This document shows, piece after piece, positions 6,507 to 9,325 of a stretch of 9,325 nt of DNA. The stretch comes from Candidatus Methanomethylophilaceae archaeon (GTDB lineage: Archaea > Thermoplasmatota > Thermoplasmata > Methanomassiliicoccales > Methanomethylophilaceae): NCBI GenBank assembly GCA_007116915.1, contig SKHQ01000077.1, forward strand, positions 1 to 9,325, read 5' to 3'. The position numbers and the translations under genes are program-made. Under the pieces are notes generated by a model, which was not told where the DNA came from, searched no databases, and saw only the letters and a program-made list of their open reading frames with translations. How positions within the stretch are numbered: position 1 is the first letter of the stretch; each line of letters begins with the position of its first letter.

Positions 6507-6959
6507 ATGAGGGTCTCGATAATCTATCAGTCAACGCACGGCAATAACCGTTTGGTGGCTAATCACGTTCGTAATGCCATGACCCTGTTGGGACATGATG
6601 TGGAATCGCACAACGTGTATGATGTGACTCCTCAGGAGGTATCGGCCTCAGACTTGCTGGTGTTCTCCGCTCCGACTCACATCCAACGGGCACCCCGTAA
6701 GATCCGTTCCTTCCTCAAGAGCTTGGCCAGGATTGGTGTCTACGGTGATTACGCTTTGATCGCCACCCGATTGCCTGATGCCCTCAAGTTGCCAAACGCG
6801 AGGACGCTGGACATGATGGAGGAATCGTTCGAAGGCTCCGGCGGCAGAATCGTTGGCAAGCTGGAGTTGATAAGTGATGACATGCGCGGCCCTCTTGAAG
6901 AGGGTTGGGAAGAAAAGGTGGATGCTTTCTTGGCCGATATAATCGTAACTGACCACTGA
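6507..6959 (+). CDS. Flavodoxin-like protein
   Basis: Cytoplasmic FMN-binding electron carrier of the flavodoxin fold, 150 residues. Beta-1 and the phosphate loop are IIYQSTHGNNRLVA (5-18). The canonical loop is T/S-x-T-G-N-T, so the His for Thr and Asn for the final Thr are variants. The 50s-loop equivalent follows beta-3: LLVFSAPTHIQRAPRKIRSFL (~50-70), matching the APTY-type flavin-contact segment. The last helix is ELEK-like and acidic, around 128-145. A weak GGTG 5 nt upstream and a TATA-like element at about -34 support the start. It is transcribed towards the nitroreductase, with their stop codons 4 bp apart, and diverges from the ydbS-like gene. The redox partner is unknown; nearness to another flavoprotein does not prove a link. 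Confidence 0.82.
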   Translation: MRVSIIYQSTHGNNRLVANHVRNAMTLLGHDVESHNVYDVTPQEVSASDLLVFSAPTHIQRAPRKIRSFLKSLARIGVYGDYALIATRLPDALKLPNARTLDMMEESFEGSGGRIVGKLELISDDMRGPLEEGWEEKVDAFLADIIVTDH

Positions 6960-6963
6960 CCAT

Positions 6964-7539
6964 TTACATCCTCAGAGGCTTTCCCCACACATCCTCGAAG
7001 AAATTCTCCTCGGCGGGTCTTCGCGACGGCCTCTCCCCCTCATGCAACAACTGCTTCTCGGAGAGCATGGAATCATCCGTGCCCGGTCTGGCGCAGATCA
7101 CCAATGTTATGAGTATGTGATTTGGAGGTATGCCGAGCACCTCCTTGGCTTTCTCGGGGTCATAGCCAGCTATGGGGTGGGCTATTATACCCATAGCGGT
7201 CGCACACAGCAACAACTCACCAATCGCCAGTCCGCAATCGAACAGATGGTAATCTCTGCGGTCGGACAATTCACAGTCATCGGCAGGCTGTGAGCATACT
7301 GCGAAGATCAATGGCGCGCGAAGAGCCCATGAGTTACCGCGCGGCAGACAACCTTTCAATGCATCCAAGTTGTCCTTCCCACTTACCGCTATCAAGTTCC
7401 AAGGCTGGTTGTTGTTGCATGAAGGCGCTAATCTTGCCGACTCTGCCATCATACGGATCTCATCATCTGTCAAGGGATCTGAGGACAAAACCCTCAGTGC
7501 CCGTCTCCTTTGCACCGCTTCAGCGACCGATAGGTTCAT
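6964..7539 (-). CDS. Nitroreductase-family FMN oxidoreductase
   Basis: A 191-residue member of the nitroreductase superfamily, homodimeric FMN enzymes that pass hydride from NAD(P)H to nitro compounds, quinones, flavins or cofactor precursors. Motifs: QRRRALRVL (10-18; the N-terminal phosphate-binding Arg cluster, normally RRSxRxF), ARLAPSCNNNQPWNLIAV (35-52; typical A-P-S-x-x-N-x-Q-P-W), FDCGLAIGELLLCATAMGI (100-118; dimer/FMN helix), and LGIPPNHILITLVICARPG (135-153). Six cysteines are scattered (41, 64, 82, 89, 102, 112, with another at 149), without a cluster pattern, so no Fe-S domain is implied. A TATA box at -26 and no SD suggest leaderless expression. The natural substrate cannot be read from sequence. 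Stop TAA, immediately convergent with the flavodoxin gene. Confidence 0.9.
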   Translation of the reverse strand: MNLSVAEAVQRRRALRVLSSDPLTDDEIRMMAESARLAPSCNNNQPWNLIAVSGKDNLDALKGCLPRGNSWALRAPLIFAVCSQPADDCELSDRRDYHLFDCGLAIGELLLCATAMGIIAHPIAGYDPEKAKEVLGIPPNHILITLVICARPGTDDSMLSEKQLLHEGERPSRRPAEENFFEDVWGKPLRM

Positions 7540-7560
7540 CCTATGCCAATCACAGTGAGA

Positions 7561-7570
7561 GGGATATACA
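7561..7570 (-). promoter_or_regulatory. TATA box of the nitroreductase gene (leaderless)
   Basis: TGTATATCCC on the minus strand is centred ~26 bp before the ATG at 7539. No SD lies between them, which fits transcription starting at the start codon. It occupies the 48-bp gap after the stop of the small membrane protein (7588). Confidence 0.6.
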
Positions 7571-7587
7571 TTTATCTGTATCCTTTA

Positions 7588-7704
7588 TCAAAACCCTACC
7601 GCAAGGAATTGGAATATGAATGACAGTGAACCTGTTATCACCGCGGTTAGAAACAACATCCCAATCACTAGGGCGACAATTTTTTGTTTGGTTTCTTCTT
7701 TCAA
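7588..7704 (-). CDS. Small single-helix membrane protein, TTG start preferred
   Basis: Two readings exist. The long one begins at GTG 7770, overlaps the GYD-gene stop as GTGA, and gives 60 residues with an odd LPGPGRAGTSEGAY segment. The short one begins at TTG 7704 directly behind AGAAGGAG (7717-7710, spacing 5-6) and gives 38 residues: a charged start (KEETKQK) then one long hydrophobic segment (~8-32, IVALVIGMLFLTAVITG and onward). I prefer the short form because the long one has no SD at its GTG and its extra 22 codons consist largely of a GC-rich hairpin. No homologous family is recognised. The N-terminus would be cytoplasmic by charge. It is probably co-transcribed with the GYD gene. 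If the GTG is used, the feature extends to 7770. Confidence 0.55.
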   Translation of the reverse strand: MKEETKQKIVALVIGMLFLTAVITGSLSFIFQFLAVGF

Positions 7705-7709
7705 GTAAG

Positions 7710-7717
7710 CTCCTTCT
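7710..7717 (-). promoter_or_regulatory. Shine-Dalgarno supporting an internal TTG start
   Basis: The minus strand reads AGAAGGAG, 5 nt before TTG 7704-7702. It lies inside the longer GTG-initiated frame, where a strong SD would otherwise have no purpose, and it argues for the shorter 38-residue product. Confidence 0.55.
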
Positions 7718-7721
7718 GAAG

Positions 7722-7745
7722 TGCCCGCCCGGCCGGGACCGGGCA
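7722..7745 (-). repeat. GC-rich hairpin between the GYD gene and the small membrane protein
   Basis: On the minus-strand RNA the arms TGCCCG and CGGGCA (6 bp) enclose a 2-nt bulge, then CCC/GGG (3 bp), with a GGCC loop: nine pairs in 24 nt, eight of them G-C. It starts 21 nt after the GYD stop and ends 4 nt before the AGAAGGAG site. There is no U-tract, so it is not an ordinary intrinsic terminator; a role in mRNA stability or ribosome access is possible. Confidence 0.6.
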
Positions 7746-7766
7746 GGGTTTTGTATTTCCCTTCTA

Positions 7767-8048
7767 TCACAACGACGCTAGGAATTCATCTATGGGTATG
7801 GCCTGCATCGTCGCGGTACTCAAGGTCCCTCTCGAACCCAGTTCCACCAGCACCTTGGCGACCGTGGCCTCATCGGGGGCTTCCAGGATGTTGAGGAAAT
7901 CGTACTTCCCCAACAATGCGTACTGGACGACGACCTTCGCACCCATCGCCTCGATCTCATTGTTGACCTCCTTCAACCTCTGAGGGTTGGACTTGAGGGT
8001 CTTCCTTCCATCGCTGGTGAGCCGGGATAGGACTACATAATGCCCCAT
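7767..8048 (-). CDS. GYD-domain protein
   Basis: A 93-residue protein of the GYD family (named for a Gly-Tyr-Asp motif; ferredoxin-like alpha/beta fold, widespread, function not established). The N-terminal strand is HYVVLSRLTSDGR (3-15), and the namesake region is VQYALLGKYDFLNILEAPD (41-59), here with Lys inserted (GKYD) as in many members. The C-terminal part, LSTATMQAIPIDEF (76-89), matches the family's final strand. GGAGGT (8061-8056) lies 7 nt before ATG 8048 and rules out the upstream GTG at 8057. A TATA-like TTAAAT (8090-8085) lies ~39 bp upstream. The stop overlaps the GTG of the long reading of the next small gene. It is expected to be soluble and oligomeric; no ligand or partner can be inferred. 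Confidence 0.88.
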   Translation of the reverse strand: MGHYVVLSRLTSDGRKTLKSNPQRLKEVNNEIEAMGAKVVVQYALLGKYDFLNILEAPDEATVAKVLVELGSRGTLSTATMQAIPIDEFLASL

Positions 8049-8055
8049 ATCTTCC

Positions 8056-8061
8056 ACCTCC
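8056..8061 (-). promoter_or_regulatory. Shine-Dalgarno of the GYD gene
   Basis: GGAGGT on the minus strand, 7 nt before ATG 8048. It overlaps the alternative GTG at 8057, which therefore cannot be the main start. Confidence 0.75.
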
Positions 8062-8084
8062 GACTTTAGTTTGAAGGTGTGACA

Positions 8085-8090
8085 ATTTAA
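8085..8090 (-). promoter_or_regulatory. Possible TATA box of the GYD gene
   Basis: TTAAAT on the minus strand is centred ~39 bp before ATG 8048, which would leave a leader of about 14 nt containing GGAGGT. It lies just past the TAG stop of the upstream cysteine-rich gene. Confidence 0.35.
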
Positions 8091-8104
8091 CCATTTCGAT
8101 GAGT

Positions 8105-8305
8105 CTATTCACTCTCGTGGTAATCTGTCATCATGGAGTGCAACTTTTCCTTTCTGGCTTCATCGTCAATATTTTGGGGGACGAACCATAGAGGAAGGTT
8201 GCATGTGCGGCAGTCACCATCGGAACAGATTAGATCCTTTATCAGGCCACATGTCCTGACGTCCTTCCTGAACGCATGGAAAGCATTCATCTTGCAGGTC
8301 ACCAT
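8105..8305 (-). CDS. Small cysteine-rich protein, probably metal-binding
   Basis: Hypothetical 66-residue protein with five cysteines: Cys4 and the cluster Cys19, Cys27, Cys32, Cys35 in TCGLIKDLICSDGDCRTC (18-35). The spacing C-x7-C-x4-C-x2-C recalls small zinc-binding or disulfide proteins of the CxxL-YCxxGxC type, but I do not recognise the exact family. The tail (44-66) is acidic and helical. The start is uncertain: ATG 8305 has no SD and only a weak TTTTCTATC at about -26, while ATG 8290 has GGTGA 8 nt upstream and would drop Cys4. It is the only gene here ending in TAG; reading past it would add just five codons before TAA. It lies 44 bp after the membrane-protein stop on the same strand and could be co-transcribed with it. 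Confidence 0.6.
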   Translation of the reverse strand: MVTCKMNAFHAFRKDVRTCGLIKDLICSDGDCRTCNLPLWFVPQNIDDEARKEKLHSMMTDYHESE

Positions 8306-8349
8306 GAGCTATGTATCGTTGTTGCCGATAGAAAACATTGACCCTTTCG

Positions 8350-8763
8350 TCACCCTTTGAACCAATCCATCACTCTGTCCCGATTGGTGAACAGTAAGAC
8401 CGCGATTATCGACAGAATTGGGACTGCAGCCCCCCAAATGTTGCCTAGATACCAATATGCCAAAATCAGACCGAGTACTCCTGAAGTCCCGTACTTTCTC
8501 AGTATCTGCGTTCCACTCATCTTCATCATCAGAATGAGCACGATGGACCATAGTACCACCGTCACCAGTAACGGACCGGAAAGAAGGAGTAATCTCCTTT
8601 CCAACAGGACATCCTCCAACAAAGGCACCAGGAGGATATCGACCATCACAGGGACCAATACCGCTGCCGCCATTGTTATGATGAAACCTTTGACAACGGC
8701 CTTCCTGAAACTGATATGCCACTTTTCCTCCATATTGATGAGAGGATTCTGGAAGTTATTCAT
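8350..8763 (-). CDS. Multi-helix membrane protein, unknown function
   Basis: Integral membrane protein of 137 residues, not recognised as a known family. Hydrophobic segments lie at about 24-47, 58-81 and 92-126 (the last long enough for two helices, broken near YLGNIWG 105-111). The N-terminal 22 residues are polar with basic residues just before helix 1, and the C-terminus ends RDRVMDWFKG. No catalytic motif is visible. A TATA-like element 28 bp upstream and no SD suggest a leaderless mRNA from ATG 8763; the alternative ATG at 8733 has no better support. An equally long frame on the opposite strand is present but lacks hydrophobic or other protein-like organisation, so this strand is preferred. 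It may be co-transcribed with the cysteine-rich gene. Confidence 0.75.
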   Translation of the reverse strand: MNNFQNPLINMEEKWHISFRKAVVKGFIITMAAAVLVPVMVDILLVPLLEDVLLERRLLLLSGPLLVTVVLWSIVLILMMKMSGTQILRKYGTSGVLGLILAYWYLGNIWGAAVPILSIIAVLLFTNRDRVMDWFKG

Positions 8764-8786
8764 ATTTACTGTTGCTTAGATAGGTG

Positions 8787-8796
8787 GTTTATTCTC
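8787..8796 (-). promoter_or_regulatory. TATA-like box of the membrane protein gene
   Basis: GAGAATAAAC on the minus strand is centred ~28 bp before ATG 8763, with no Shine-Dalgarno between. The spacing fits leaderless transcription, although the TATA match is only moderate. Confidence 0.4.
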
Positions 8797-8806
8797 TGAC
8801 TCAATC

Positions 8807-8815
8807 CTATTATAG
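8807..8815 (+). promoter_or_regulatory. Possible TATA box of the zinc-ribbon gene
   Basis: CTATTATAG on the plus strand is the best TATA match in the divergent spacer. A start ~25 bp downstream (near 8837) would give the zinc-ribbon gene a leader of ~60 nt that includes a 16-codon mini-ORF. The element is nearly symmetrical and so gives little direction. Confidence 0.35.
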
Positions 8816-8848
8816 TTGTTATTACGATTGTCAGCCATAAACGTCTGG

Positions 8849-8899
8849 ATGAAGCCGTGGATGGATCACCCGGACAAAAAACAGGAGATTGCAACATGA
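8849..8899 (+). CDS. Possible 16-residue upstream ORF overlapping the zinc-ribbon start
   Basis: ATG 8849 opens a 16-codon frame, MKPWMDHPDKKQEIAT, whose TGA (8897-8899) overlaps the zinc-ribbon ATG as ATGA. The frame contains the zinc-ribbon gene's own Shine-Dalgarno (GGAGAT). Its start has no SD, but it would lie ~12 nt from the predicted transcription start. The overlap suggests a coupled leader peptide, though a frame this short can arise by chance. Confidence 0.25.
   Translation: MKPWMDHPDKKQEIAT
8884..8889 (+). promoter_or_regulatory. Shine-Dalgarno of the zinc-ribbon gene
   Basis: GGAGAT, 6 nt before ATG 8896. It sets the start of the zinc-ribbon protein there rather than at the in-frame ATG at 8857, which has no ribosome-binding site. 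Confidence 0.65.
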
Positions 8900-9057
8900 G
8901 ATACGAAAGAGACCGTCAGCCCCGCCAGTTCCACAAGGCGGTTTGTGCGGATTGCGGAAAGGATTGCGAGGTTCCCTTCAAACCAAAAGAGGACCGACCA
9001 GTGTATTGTCGGGAATGCTATCCAATCCATGCCCCGCCACGGCAGGAAAGGAATTGA
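8896..9057 (+). CDS. CxxC-x17-CxxC zinc-ribbon protein
   Basis: A 53-residue protein of the archaeal CxxC-x17-CxxC type. The four ligands are Cys17 and Cys20, then Cys38 and Cys41 after exactly 17 residues, inside VCADCGKDC ... PFKP ... RPVYCRECY. An extra Cys24 lies between the pairs. The N-terminal 12 residues (MRYERDRQPRQF) are charged, as is the proline-rich tail, a pattern of small nucleic-acid-binding proteins. The family's molecular role is not established; zinc binding is very likely, and DNA or RNA binding is inference. The SD at 8884-8889 selects this start; starting at 8857 would add 13 unsupported residues. The next gene (from 9290) begins with a closely similar N-terminus, so the two are probably tandem paralogues. 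Confidence 0.85.
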   Translation: MRYERDRQPRQFHKAVCADCGKDCEVPFKPKEDRPVYCRECYPIHAPPRQERN

Positions 9058-9143
9058 TCCGGTCGTGGTCAACTGCATCGGGAGTAATTGGACGTCTCCT
9101 GGATAGTCCTTGGACCGTCTGTAAACGATGAGTTATTTGTTAA

Positions 9144-9157
9144 ACTATAAATAATAT
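9144..9157 (+). promoter_or_regulatory. TATA-rich promoter of the second zinc-ribbon gene
   Basis: ACTATAAATAATAT on the plus strand is the strongest TATA-like run in the window. Transcription would start near 9174, leaving an unusually long leader of ~115 nt before ATG 9290. Confidence 0.5.
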
Positions 9158-9175
9158 AACGATTTATTTCGTTTT
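9158..9175 (+). terminator. Weak hairpin with T-tract after the zinc-ribbon gene
   Basis: AACGA and TCGTT (5 bp) flank a TTTATT loop and are followed by TT, with T-rich sequence throughout. It could help end the upstream zinc-ribbon transcript, but the stem is A/T-rich and overlaps the promoter region of the next gene, so it may be incidental. Confidence 0.25.
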
Positions 9176-9231
9176 AGATTGGTTCAACGGAAGACTATAG
9201 CCTGGTCATATCCCTAAGAACAAGACAGTAG

Positions 9232-9268
9232 TTAAGTTGGGCGTAGAAAGTACGGCGATCGATCTTAA
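9232..9268 (+). other. Possible structured 5' leader of the second zinc-ribbon gene
   Basis: Within the ~115-nt leader, TTAAG (9232-9236) can pair with CTTAA (9264-9268), enclosing a small hairpin CGTA-GAAAG-TACG (9242-9254). The structure ends a few bases before the AGGAG at 9275-9279. The pairings are short, and no known riboswitch is recognised. Confidence 0.2.
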
Positions 9269-9289
9269 AGGAAAAGGAGTTGAGAAAGG

Positions 9290-9325
9290 ATGTCTTTTGA
9301 CAGGGATGGACCACCCCGGGAATTC
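9290..9325 (+). CDS. Start of a second zinc-ribbon protein (cut by the window edge)
   Basis: Twelve codons are visible: MSFDRDGPPREF. They align without gaps to the first 12 residues of the upstream zinc-ribbon protein (MRYERDRQPRQF): six identical (M, R5, D6, P9, R10, F12) and several conservative changes (Y/F, E/D, Q/E). By analogy, the next residues should lead into the first CxxC pair just beyond the window. AGGAG at 9275-9279 lies 10 nt before the ATG, with AAAGG closer; a strong TATA box lies ~140 bp upstream. The paralogue call rests on only 12 residues but fits the tandem arrangement and equal spacing. Confidence 0.6.
   Translation, partial: MSFDRDGPPREF

Noticed and set aside
8357..8779. 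140-codon plus-strand frame antisense to the membrane protein
   Set aside because: It is Ser/Thr/Arg-rich without domain-like organisation and has no SD, while the opposite strand encodes a protein with clear membrane helices and a promoter.
9311..9325. CCCCGGGAATTC at the window end resembles a cloning-vector polylinker
   Set aside because: The bases translate in frame as PPREF and match the N-terminus of the upstream paralogue (QPRQF), so they are best read as genomic coding sequence.

Overview
The window looks archaeal. TATA-like boxes sit about 25-28 bp upstream of start codons that have no Shine-Dalgarno sequence (leaderless genes), or about 35-42 bp upstream of starts that do have one (GGAGGT, GAGGT, GGTGAT). 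A CxxC-x17-CxxC zinc-ribbon protein of an archaeal type is present. Gene content and the TGA-biased stop codons (12 TGA, 2 TAA, 1 TAG) would suit a Thermoplasmata/Methanomassiliicoccales-like euryarchaeon. That placement is inference: no rRNA or methanogenesis marker is present. I see no mobile element, CRISPR array, tRNA or rRNA.

Layout. 1-443 (-): 5' part of a BCP-type peroxiredoxin, cut by the window edge and lacking the usual second cysteine. 541-924 (-): CrcB/Fluc fluoride channel. 925-1188: gene-free apart from the probable crcB promoter. 1189-1413 (-): small charged helical orphan. 1511-2946 (-): thiM-thiE thiamin salvage pair joined by an ATGA overlap. 3081-4157 (-): serine hydrolase of the beta-lactamase/PBP fold without a signal peptide, from a leaderless promoter. 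4234-4317 (-): a 27-residue single-helix membrane microprotein. 4419-6363 (-): overlapping YdbT-like and YdbS-like bacterial PH-domain membrane proteins. 6507-6959 (+): flavodoxin, convergent with a nitroreductase (6964-7539, -) with only 4 bp between their stops. 7588-8048 (-): a GYD-domain protein, a GC-rich hairpin, then a small single-helix protein whose best-supported start is a TTG behind AGAAGGAG. 8105-8763 (-): a cysteine-rich small protein (the only TAG stop) and a multi-helix membrane protein. 8896-9325 (+): a CxxC-x17-CxxC zinc-ribbon protein and, at the window edge, the first 12 codons of what looks like its tandem paralogue.

How the genes relate. The only clear pathway unit is thiM-thiE, which makes thiamin phosphate from salvaged hydroxyethylthiazole plus HMP-PP. 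YdbS/YdbT probably form one membrane complex. Peroxiredoxin, flavodoxin and nitroreductase are independent redox genes, and CrcB is fluoride defence. I found no strongly supported new multi-gene system. The least described items are the two membrane microproteins, the GC-rich intercistronic hairpin, and the tandem zinc-ribbon genes with a possible translationally coupled mini-ORF and a long leader.
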